A DNA stretch of 64,000 nucleotides from the NCBI GenBank assembly GCA_021307315.1, contig JAJSPD010000053.1, forward strand, positions 1 through 64,000. Direction: 5' to 3'. The position numbers and the translations under genes are program-made. This document shows positions 32,531 through 42,105 of the stretch, piece after piece (position 1 is the first letter of the stretch; each line of letters starts with the position of its first letter). The notes below the pieces were generated by a model. That model searched no databases, had not been told where the DNA came from, and saw only the letters and a program-made list of their open reading frames with translations. This DNA is from Bisporella sp. PMI_857 (taxonomy: Eukaryota > Ascomycota > Leotiomycetes > Helotiales > Helotiaceae).

Positions 32531-33243
32531 ATGCATTTCTCGATCCCCTCCATTTATCCATTCCTTGCTCTCGCACCTGCTGTGGCCGTTCCTGCCCTTA
32601 CGGCCGAGACCACAGTCTCTGGGCGAGCGACCACTATCCCCAAGGCATGGAAAATTGCACCCGCGGCTTTTCAAAAAATTCCCGCACCGGTCGCGCTGCA
32701 TACAAAGCCTGATTTACCTCAAGGTAAGGCAGAGAGGGAGGCTGATGTTAACTTTGACGCTGTATGTTCGAGATCCATATGAGCATTTTCTTCATAGCTG
32801 ATGTCTTTAGATTGCCTTAGAGGAGAGACAAGCGCATTTCAATTATATTCTGACATATGTCCTCCTATACACTTCAAGTAGCAACACCTTTTACTATCTT
32901 CCTTACGTCTACAACACCTGTTTCTCCTTTGCTGGCAGCAACCTTGATAATGTGCTCTCGGCTGTCAATATCCTCAACACTGCCGTGTTCTGCTACTTTT
33001 ACGTGTAAGCACTATCCCGGAGCTCCCAGACTGTTTTAGATAAGAGGAAAGGAGATTAACTTCGCTCCTCTAGCGATTATGCATGCGGAGCTGCCAATGG
33101 ATTCACTTTCGCCAACTTTTCCAACACCCCAATGAATGCCAATACCTTCCAGGATAATAGCTGGTCTTCATATATTTGTTTTAGGGTGTAAGTCTCCCAA
33201 AACTTCTGTCTCTCAGCTCGTGCATTAACCCCCGAACAGCTAA
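32531..33243 (+). CDS. Small secreted protein (effector-like), unknown function
   Basis: Exons 32531-32761, 32811-33004, 33074-33187 and 33240-33243 join in phase through introns of 49, 69 and 52 nt (donors GTATGT, GTAAGC, GTAAGT), giving 180 residues. The N-terminus MHFSIPSIYPFLALAPAVAV is a signal peptide with likely cleavage after VPA. The mature part has four Cys (NTCFSF, VFCYF, YACGA, YICF) and tracts such as NTFYYLPYVYN. The fourth exon adds one residue and TAA; a shift in exon 3 would open a longer Cys-containing tail, so the C-terminus is uncertain. No known domain. It lies between two inverted 310-bp repeats and next to MITEs, a setting typical of fungal effector genes. Confidence 0.6.
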
Positions 33244-33441
33244 TCGTGATGCCAAATGCTCCAGACTCGTAGAAGTCGCAGCAGTAAATTGTGTGCATGC
33301 CTATGATGAATTATATTGCTAGTTTTCTATTTGATGAGAGACGAGTGTCTTGGATTTTCTTTCTAGTGTATTATTGTTTATGATATATGTACTATCTGAT
33401 TTTGCGGTCTCTTTATTCTACTAGAGGAATAAAGAGGTTTA

Positions 33442-33813
33442 CAGTAAAACCTCGCTATAAGAATACCCTCGGGACCGGCAATTTATAAGAATATTACGAG
33501 GTTATTCTTATATTTTTGGTGAGCCTCACTGTTGGAATGCATGTACATAGCTTCACGCGTTCCATATCGCAAGGATTGTGGGCCCTCTACCATCTATATA
33601 ACTACCTGGCAATAGGCCGTAGCTTAGAAGAATCAACGAATATCATAACCACACCAGCAAGAGCGTAGTCACAGCTACTACGCCTTTTGCTACGTGGTAG
33701 GTATTCCGACACTCACCAAAATTACCCCTGCGGGACCGAGAATCTTATTCTTATAGAGGAGGTTTTTTATAGGGTATTCTTATATCGAGGATTCTTATAG
33801 CGAGATTTTACTG
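33442..33813. mobile_element. Pogo-type MITE interrupted by a solo LTR
   Basis: It begins CAGTAAAACCTCGCTATAAG after TA and ends AGCGAGATTTTACTG before TA. The two arms are inverted copies along their whole length. Tc1/pogo elements often start CAGTAAAACCTC and duplicate TA. Without the LTR (33530-33711) it is about 185 bp, too short to code. Confidence 0.8.
33530..33711 (+). mobile_element. Solo LTR, family B (TGTTGG...CCGACA), nested in the MITE
   Basis: 182 bp with a perfect CTCAC duplication on both sides (33525-33529, 33712-33716). A reverse-complement copy is at 57103-57283. More distant relatives are at 57958-58198 and 60982-61214. Confidence 0.9.
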
Positions 33814-34138
33814 TAGTTAGCAGTATTTTAAATTATATAGTTCCTGGTTGTGGTATTGCCTAATGGGTTTTCCACATCTGTAACGTAAATGCGAGGAACC
33901 CTAATGTTAAAAAATAATGGATTTTTTATTACACGGACTTATTTCAATATTCTCCCTAACTCACATCTTCAGGTCTATCTGCAAAGAGCGTCCATAATCG
34001 TTACGCCACTGTGACAGCCTATCAAACTGCATGCGCCAATAGGCAGACGGGTAAGTTGGACAAATGTACTGGAACACATGTGGTGCTGGTCTCACCAATT
34101 TTGCTCGCACTCTTTGTCTAGCGGTCACGGACTCATGT
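33814..34138. other. Spacer, no confident gene
   Basis: A possible splice donor (GGGTAAGTTGG at 34048) and open stretches such as NRYATVTAYQTACANRQTG suggest a decayed exon, but no model was found. Confidence 0.3.
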
Positions 34139-34398
34139 GACTAAGAGAGACTTGCTCTGCAGATCTCAGCAGATACAACCTTTCCCGAGAGATGACTGCA
34201 ATGAGTATCTTCTTCCACCAAACGTGCGAGTAGTATCCATTAAGCATTTCAATAACCCCAATTCAGCAGCGCAATCCGTGAGAGAATTGCGCCACGGGTC
34301 TCAGCAGATGCACTTTTCTTGTAGGGACCATGTAAAAAGTTATTGTCCCCAAACGTGCGGGAATTGAACCACTAAGCACTTCGTTTTAACTTCGAATC
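34139..34398 (+). repeat. Two diverged tandem copies of a roughly 155-bp segment
   Basis: ATCTCAGCAGATACAACCTT...CCAAACGTGCGAG is followed by GTCTCAGCAGATGCACTTTT...CCAAACGTGCGGG. A 76-codon frame (34137-34367) spans both copies and carries SQQIQPF/SQQMHF with spaced Cys residues. It may be part of a decayed cysteine-rich secreted protein; not recognised. Confidence 0.5.
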
Positions 34399-34706
34399 AT
34401 CACGAGAGAGTTGGTCCGCAGCCCTCACTGGACACGCTACCATCAGATAGATAACTCGATTGCTATATCAAGTTACACCAAAGTGCACATAGTGAGCTAG
34501 GCAACAACTCAGGCTTGGTGGTTAGATGGATGAAAAGTGTTCTAGCTGCTCGGTGTTGAATCTGCCTCGTGCGGTTTGATGTGTGCTGGCCGCCTTGCTG
34601 GTGCAATGCAGCGTTGATTACAAGCAAGTGCCCATTTCAGATTAACTGTGTGGCTACCAATGCATTCTGTGTTACACGCTAGCCTCTACTCGGTGTAGGA
34701 AATACA
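34399..34706 (-). repeat. 310-bp repeat, minus copy of the inverted pair
   Basis: Reverse complement of 31831-32138. The copies border a 2.26-kb segment that contains the secreted-protein gene, the MITE and the tandem repeat. Confidence 0.7.
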
Positions 34707-35440
34707 TCTATCAGGCACCTGAGGGCTTACGATCGGACAATGCTTGCTTACTACGACTCTCCAGATATTAACGAGGCTGCCAGCACTTTCCAATAGCTTG
34801 GCAGTCTGGCAAAGCGTACACTTCGGTCGACATGGACGCAGCACTATGTTCGATAAACGTAAAGTAAATAGCAACTGTCTCTCGCTCGCTATATAAAGAC
34901 AGGATAAGAAGTTTACATCGTGTATATCTGGCAACAAGTCTAGGTACCTTCGAAAATAGATCTCTACTACATACTCTGGGCTGTGTATATTCATCAAGCC
35001 AATAAGAATTATATATCAAAAGAGCTACACGGGCGGGAAAAGGGATAAAAGCTCGCTTAAAAGCTCTTTTATTAAGTGATAGCATAAAAGGCTCATATTT
35101 AAGGCTATTTAAAATTCATCATTCTAATTTCACTCAAAATTGGCGGAGCTTACAAATATTTAACAAAGAATGCCCCTGGGCTATGCATTTACTTTGCAGA
35201 GCTGAAAGAAACGGCCACTCACAAGCATCAGTAAAGTATACATCTAACGGTTTATACCAAATCCGCCAAGACTCAACCCGAAGGCTTGCATGTGCAGCTA
35301 TGTATAAGTCTTTCCGCCAAAAGCTATACTAACTTCTTTAAATTACTCTTTTACTTCCACCACTAATCACATAAACTTTAACAGAACATCTGCTATATAA
35401 AGATGTTGCGGGACGGATCTGCTAATGTGCTACTATTAAC
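34707..35440. other. AT-rich spacer, no gene seen
   Basis: Contains TATATAAAG-like boxes on the plus strand (about 34890) and several short minus-strand frames (105 aa at most) without motifs. Confidence 0.35.
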
Positions 35441-37211
35441 ATGCAGACTACTAACGGTACTAAAAAGAAAAGTCCGAGAAAGACGGCCTGTATTGAGTGT
35501 CAGAAAAAGAAGCAGAAAGTGTGCTCTGTAAGAATAATTTAAGGGAAATGAGCTGATAAGTAATTTAGTGCACACCAGGAAAAATTACAAATAGCTCATG
35601 TTATTGCTGCGCGCAGCGGTATCCACCTGTTGAATGTATCAAGAGGTACCGTACTACTATTACACAAATTAAACCATCACGACAATGCTGAAATCAATAA
35701 CAATTTTTCAGGTCAAAACTTAATAAGAATATGTCCGAGAAAAGCGAGCTTACACTCAAAAATCAAAAGCTTTTGTTTCGACAACTGACCCCAATCGGAA
35801 AACAGAATAGTAGTGTTATAAAAAGGCTACGGCTAAGGTTAAATAACAGTCATGTTCATTTCCCAGCACTGCACGAAACAGGCCGCATAACAGTTCTGAA
35901 CACGACATCCATATACTCTATCCTAAGCACTCTTTATAATTCCGAGCTCTTCTACATCTGTTTGTCTTCCCCTCCCTGTTCCCCTTATTTGTCTTTCCTT
36001 TTTTCCCACCAACTACACTATAACACATCTCAAGTTCACTCCTATGTTGTTCCCATCCTATAGTCGGTGGATAGTTGTGACATCCCGAATAAAATACTCC
36101 CTTGGATGCTACAATCTCTGTTCATGCCTAAAGTCGCGTTGTTGATTTCGGCAGGAGCCAAAGCGCAGCTAGAAGGGAAGGATCCAACCCAATGTCTCAA
36201 AGCCTTGGCAATGCGAAAGAATGTATTAGCGTTGGTTAACGACCTGCTGAAAAGAGAGATGTATATTGAGGCTATTTATGCTGTGGTGTATTTGGTTCAT
36301 TTAGAAGTGCGTGTCCTACAACTTGTGATCAAATTGAGAGGCGCTAAGAAAGTATAGTGGTATTGGGGCGAGTACGAGAACTTGTGGGCCTATATGAATG
36401 GTGTTGTAGAAATGTTGCGGGTGCAAAATAGCTTAGAGGAAATTCGAAATGAGCTTTTGGTACAGATGCTTGTGTTGTATACGTTTTCCTTCACTGATAA
36501 TGCCTGGTTGCTAATAGACATAGAACTGATTACCAGTTAGCATGCTCTTTTGACCGGGACCTGGTTCTTCTGAAACCGCAAGCATACAAGCTAAAAGCAC
36601 AACCGCTTGCGGTTTTCTATCCGGAGGCTTTCAACAGCTTTTTATTGGATTTCAGCAGGCCATTCGTAGATATTAGAGAGAAGTGGGGGTTTGACCTAGT
36701 TGCAGCCCAAATGCTAAATGCTGTGAAAGATTTTACAGTAGCTATTCTTTCTTTTTCGTTAACAGATTGCAAAATTTCGATACAAGATATACTTACAAAA
36801 GCACACTCAATTCATAGTCGACTCTTTACTTTTTACCACCTACTCAACTTATCCAGCTTAACGACCGAAACTTCTCTAATAACAACAACAGTCCACTTTG
36901 CAGCTTTTACTTACGTAACCTCGATATTAACCCTCACGCCCTTATCTAGTCTAGAGCCTCCAGCATACTTTTTCTCTTCCACGATTCAACAAACGTTTCA
37001 CACCAATATCTGCAGCGTGTTTTTCTCACGATGGAAACAAATGCCCGGTATATTTCTATGGATTCTTTTCGTCGCTTCTTCTACTTGTGGGAATAATCCA
37101 CTCGGAAAGTATTTAAAAAGGAAAATGACGGTTGCGGCGTTTTCGATGTCGATGGAGGACTTTGATTTAGCGAGGTCTTGTTTGGACGGCTTTTGGCGAG
37201 TTGGCGCGTAG
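35441..37211 (+). pseudogene. Zn2Cys6 transcription-factor paralogue, probably decayed
   Basis: Exon 1 (35441-35518) encodes a basic head and CIECQKKKQK. A 50-nt intron (35519-35568) joins it to a TGC that completes CxxCx6C, followed by SSCYCCAQRYPPVEC (CxxCx8C), so all six ligands are present. A stop (TGA) then follows about 35700. The transcription-factor domain resumes with LPWMLQSLFMPKVALL (36090 on), an intron at about 36307-36357, and LWAYMNGVVEMLRVQN. After another likely intron come ACSFDRDLVLLKPQAY and LLDFSRPFVDIREKWGFDL, ending at 37211. These blocks align in order with 19239-20980. The 35700-36070 join is unresolved, so a splice form restoring the frame cannot be excluded. Confidence 0.6.
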
Positions 37212-37259
37212 GTGAGGAATGCAGCTGCGTGTCAGTAATGATGATAGGGAGTGAAAGAG

Positions 37260-37882
37260 GGCAGGATTCATTCAGAAAGTCGATGGTTGCGGAAATACTG
37301 ATTATTCAAAATGTGGGACTTCATCGTGGCGAAACAACTCTGTACGGTTAATAAGCCGAGTAATAAACGTCTTTGTATGCCGGCGGGACTAACCCAAGTT
37401 TCATTAGTCCACAGTACGCTATTCACGGTTCGTCGGTTTAAAAGAGGTATTCCCAAAGCAACGCCAACCGATCCCGTTTACGTTTCTCAGTTAAAGGCGG
37501 TTTCTTTTTTGCACACCGTCTTACTTATCCTCCTTTTGCGAAGGCCGTTTGAACTGCTTTCAAGCCGCAATTCCAACTTAAAAGAGCCGGTATTTCAGGT
37601 TATAGCGTATGCTGATTCTACTTCGACATAGCAATCTATTCGATAAGGCATTTTCGTTGCGGCGTATTAAGCAATAGCTTACAGCCACACTATTACTTTC
37701 GAGGCATTAATCGAGGAGCAGCTGCGTATCGAATAATTTCGAGTAAGGTTCGTTTGTAGTACGATTTCATCTAGTGTATATCTAGTACGGTAATAAAGAT
37801 CTTGAAATCGGAGTCGATCATTGCGAGTGCAAAATTTATGAGTAGGTGTCTTAGGAGTCGGTACGTGGTATATTACAGTCAC
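37260..37882 (-). pseudogene. Tc1/mariner-type transposase relic
   Basis: The N-terminal part reads TPTHKFCTRNDRLRFQDLYY, YTLDEIVLQTNLTRN (37860-37740). After stops and shifts, the catalytic block reads VLWTNETWVSPAG (37420-37370), like the LWTDETW block of fungal Tc1 elements. The C-terminal half is missing. An LTR abuts its start at 37883. Confidence 0.7.
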
Positions 37883-38084
37883 TGTTAGGTGCTGGAGTAG
37901 TGTGGCACAAATCAACTCATATTGAACAAAGACTAATCTCTACCCTTTCTACTACGTCCCGAGTCCCCTACTTATACCCTCCGAACCCCTGGCGGCTCCC
38001 TACGTGCCCATACATGCCAAGTCTCAGTGCCTTTACCGAGCCCCCTTCATTGCCCCTCAGCACGTGACATCCTGGCGCCTGACA
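37883..38084 (-). repeat. LTR, family C (solo), minus orientation
   Basis: TGTTAGGTGC...GCGCCTGACA ends. It is homologous to 44768-45027 in the opposite orientation, but lacks about 57 bp from the middle of that copy. No target duplication: the left flank is the Tc1 relic and the right flank is the R repeat. Confidence 0.75.
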
Positions 38085-39087
38085 CCCGGTGCTTTCAACG
38101 GAAAACTTACAGTCGACGACCAGGACAGCGACGATATAGATACTTCTCGTTTTACCGCGAGTAATAAAATCGCCGTTTAAGCCTGGTTTGGTAACTATGT
38201 TTTCACGAACAAGTCTAGGAAAACTGTATCCGGACCTACGTTCCGCTTGTTGAAGTTGTAAAAGTTACAAGCCGGTGTTTTTGGTTTTTCAAGCCTGAAT
38301 AAAAGTCTTGTTACTAAACGGAAACGTATACTATAGTAGTCTTATGTTTTTTTCTAATATATATTTATATGCAAGCTATTTTTTTTTATAATTTTTCTTT
38401 TTACGGCTTACTTTCTACTGAACTTTATACCTTTTTGTTTTTTCGTATTACGTGTAACAGCCGGTATGCCCAAGGTGCGATACGGAGGTCATGGTACGGG
38501 ATCAGGAGGCTGAAGATCAGGGTATGAAGGGTTTCAGAGCCGATACGGAAGAGAGTCGGAGTCGCCTATCTATAGGGCCTGCTCCAACTCTCTACAGTTG
38601 TTCCTCATGTTTTTGTATCCTTCGTAGGTAGACCTATAAGGCAATCACTATCAGCCTATTGTACGCACTCCCATATGCCTCTATTCTAGCCCGTGATTCC
38701 TTGCGTCGTTATATTACGTGCTCGCTTTAGTAAGTTTGTGCGCTACTCCAAAAGTTTCCACAAACAGCCACGTGTTTAAAATCTTAATACAATCGGCTAT
38801 CTCTTCACATGATCTGTAACATTACAGCACACCTGGCTCGTATTATACAAATTTAAAACAAAAAGTTGTGCGGAAGACTGTCAAACTGAACACCAGCGCA
38901 GCTTCAGCCACCGCTATAAGAAGTTCTTTGTAATCGGGTCGGCGAGCAAAGGCGGGCTCTGCCGTCCCGGATAACGTACTGATGTAGCCGGGAGCTTTAG
39001 CAGTTGACCTATCACGACTTCACAAGCGTGAAAGCAGGGCGGACACCTCCACCAACATCCTGGCAGCTCTTTCTTCGATCTCTTATT
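38085..39087 (+). repeat. Degraded repeat family R, copy 1
   Basis: Homologous to 51920-53278 from CCCGGTGCTTTC onward. It contains the remains of a coding end (AYRFTAGDKVAVQAW-like in copy 2; ...KRRRIL then stop). Copy 1 differs mainly by C-to-T and G-to-A. It is interrupted by a family-A LTR at 38453-38713. Confidence 0.75.
38453..38713 (+). mobile_element. Solo LTR, family A
   Basis: 261 bp, TGTAAC...GTTATA, with a perfect TTACG duplication (38448-38452, 38714-38718). The uninterrupted site is seen in repeat copy 2 near 52285. Confidence 0.92.
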
Positions 39088-39978
39088 GTGGGTTCACTCT
39101 AATACGGGGCATCACCACGTTCCTGACGTGAGTGCCTATCGTATTATTGAGTGAGTGATTAATTGAGTGTTAAGTTTTAACTATGGTGAAACTACGAGTA
39201 TATATAACCCCGTTCCGGGTCACGTGAACGACACCCTTCGTTCAAGTGCGTGAGCACATGACCTCTCTAGTTAATTGTACTAACAGTAATTGAGCCGCAG
39301 AAATTCAGGAAACATCTTCGACAGTCTCTACTGTAAAGCACGACAATGGTTCTATCAACGATAATTGAGATTGGATCACAGCTGGCAATTATTTTGACTC
39401 AACTGAACGGCAGCCTCGCGCGAATGGCTACGTCGTTGTGCTGCTATGTCCCGATGGTGAGCCTGGCGTGGCCCAGATTAGAGCAGAATACTTCTCGGGC
39501 TTTCCCGTCCAAGACCCGCAAATGAAGGGCCTCACACAGAGTTTGATCGAGTTGTTTGAATCGCTGGATACATCATGCGGAAGCGAATTGTTAATCAGCC
39601 CGGCGCCACATTTCCTGCATCACCAGCTTCGGTGAGCTCATGACCAGTCGTGGTGCAGCTTCGAGGGTTCTGCAGTCAGTGCAGACTAGACCAGACATTT
39701 TGGATGTATGATTTCTAGCGCAATGCAGTGACGGAAACACGTATTCATCGGATCGCATCCCCATGGCTTGACAGATCTCAGCTTAACGACGCCTAACCTC
39801 GCTGTTTTCGCCGGCCAAGAAAAGCCTCTTCGACGCCACCCCTCCTCTTATCGACTAAGTTATTCTATAGGCGGTCTGACAGGAACTATTTAATTTAACC
39901 AACCCTCTCCGCCTGTCACATATCCTCCAATTTGCGTCCTAATTTTACACAGCTAGGTGCTGGTCGAGACGCTCTGAT
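39088..39978. other. Intergenic with one partial ORF
   Basis: A frame open from about 39367 to 39635 reads DWITAGNYFDSTERQPRANG, VVVLLCPDGEPGVAQIR and LTQSLIELFESLDTS. It looks protein-like but has no start codon and no recognised domain; it may be one exon or a relic. The rest is the upstream region of the next gene. Confidence 0.35.
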
Positions 39979-42105
39979 ATGCCCTACTTTATGCGCCGAC
40001 CGATCCCTGTAAGCATGAGTCAAGTCTTAGGCAACTTCAAGTCGAAATGGTTCTCATGGCTCTCCGCCTTCATCTCCCTTTCTATTGCGCTTACATCATA
40101 CTTTTATGTCAAAACAGTGCTTATCAATGAAGCGCCGCCTCCAAGTTTTCTTCAGCTGCCTCCTGGCCGTACCCTCCTCACAGTAAACGTTTTTGCCCAC
40201 GTTGTCGCATTCTTGATCTGGGATCAGGTTAGCACCTCCCTCGAGGCCTTGCGATGGGCTCTTGCCTCAAGGCAGGAACATGGCCTGCCGCTCGGCTCGT
40301 TCCTTGCCCTTAGCAGAGCCACAGGACCGGTGGCTGTCGCTTCTCTGATGCTACTTCCACGTCCCGGCGTTCACTTGTTTTACTGCTTGAAAAGGTATGT
40401 GCATAATCTTCCAGTCTGTGTCGTTTTGTTCGCTGTCACTAACACCATTCATGACCAGGCTATCATTCATGGGGTTGGCATGGGTCCTTGGAATTGTTCT
40501 GACAAGTGAGTGGACTGAGACCGTTACTTGAATTCATGCCACGTCCTAACAAGAGCTGCCCAGGCAATGTTGAATTCAAAAATATATACACACGAGCAAG
40601 TCTCCAGGAGGCAGAGGTTTACGCTGGCTTAGCTCCGGTCTCCCGAGATCTATTGAGGCGTCTCTCAGACTCCTCGATGGTCCACTTCTTTTATATGGGC
40701 TTAGGGTACAGTCTCCTGTCCGACAATCGATTTTCATGGCCAGTCCAGCCGATTTTATGTAGCGGCCCCAGCTGCTCGTCGTTCTTTCTCCCTGGCGGCG
40801 CTGCCTGGATCCGAGACCAGGACGACGGGAACATGCTCTTTCGCAGCCCCAAATGGGGCAACAAAGAAGCGATTTTAGTCCAAAATGCACCTGGCTACCA
40901 CGTGGAGTTCTACCCGCCTCCCGAGGGATGGAGTTTCGATAAGGCATCCGACTGTGGATCCTATGGAGAAACGGCGGAGGAAGGACTGTATATCTGCTTA
41001 GCTAACTATGGAACAGACCTTATCGCTGGTAAGCACTGGACCGAAGATGGTGCGAGAAATCCTTGCTAACTTGTTCCTGAAAGGGTGGAGTGTCTGCCCC
41101 TGGGACATCTATTATGGCACAGGTTCCTGTTTCAGTAACACATCGTGGCAGGACAAGATCGACCAGACGACTACTTTGACATTCCGAAAACGTCATGCCA
41201 CCATGGCATACAGCGGAGCCAACTTTAGCATCTTATCTATGGAGTACTTATCTAGCCCCGAAGTCACCACTGTTTTAACAGCTAAGGATTGGAAGGATGC
41301 TATGTCCATAATCCTTGCACCAATATCCCAGTCAGTCAACGCGTCGAACCCGAACTGGACCAGCACAGCGACCACGTCCAGCATCCACTACGAGCTAGGA
41401 ACGGGGCTCAGATTGTACAAGCTTCTTTACCCAGGATTCGAGGCTCCACCGCTGGGGCTCCTATACAATTTCCTGTCGATTCCCTTCCAGTGTTCTACGG
41501 GGATCTATTACGCCACGGGAGACATCCCCGCCAGCCTGAAGACAAACGCCACCGTTGTCACCCCCCACTACCGGGCCATTGCGGAGCCGTGGGTGCTGAC
41601 ACTGTACGGGGCAATAGCCATATTCCTAAGTCTATGGGCTATAGCGGTCTTGTTCTTGGCATGCATCCTTGGTGGTGAAATACCGAGTGCGAGCAAGTTC
41701 CCCGAGGTCGATCTGATCTCGAGATATCCAGCCAAGACAGGCAAAAGCCCCAAAGCCATCGTTAAGCCGGACGACCACGATCTCGGTCACCTATCGCAGA
41801 GAGAGGACAACAAAATGGGGCTATTGAGGAAGATCCGAGGGTGGGCTGCTGGAAAGCGTGGCGTCCTCGAGCTGATCAGCGATCAGAGGATTCGGTTTGG
41901 GCTTCCAATTCCTCCTCAAGACATTAGATCTGAGGATGAGAATATGGCTCGAACATTTGTCACGATGAAGCACTGTTGCGTCGAAGAGGAGTATCTACGA
42001 ACGGGAGCTGATTCTAACGGCGCTGAGAACGGAGGGAGGGAGGATACAACGCTGTATGAAGAGTCATCGACATCGAAGGATCCTACAGGATGGTCGGCAC
42101 TATAG
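39979..42105 (+). CDS. Polytopic membrane protein with large extracellular region, 649 aa
   Basis: Exons 39979-40394, 40459-40505, 40564-41028 and 41084-42105 join in phase through 64, 58 and 55-nt introns (donors GTATGT, GTGAGT, GTAAGC), giving 649 residues with no stops. Predicted membrane spans are at about residues 25-45, 63-82 and 140-155, with one near 479-505 (TLYGAIAIFLSLWAIAVLFL). Between the last two lies a roughly 320-residue region with several Cys and N-glycosylation sites (SNTS, NASN, NWTS, NATV), expected outside the cell. The C-terminal 140 residues are polar and probably cytosolic. The general plan is shared by 53898-56185. The family has no function that I know; it is common in filamentous ascomycetes. 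Undamaged in a decayed neighbourhood. Confidence 0.85.

Noticed and set aside
33077..33298. Minus-strand ORF of 73 aa
   Set aside because: Antisense to exons 3-4 of the secreted-protein gene, which has better splice and signal-peptide evidence.
34330..34380. GTGCGGGAATTGAACCACTAA, reminiscent of a tRNA T-arm
   Set aside because: No matching acceptor or anticodon arms around it; it is part of the tandem 155-bp repeat.
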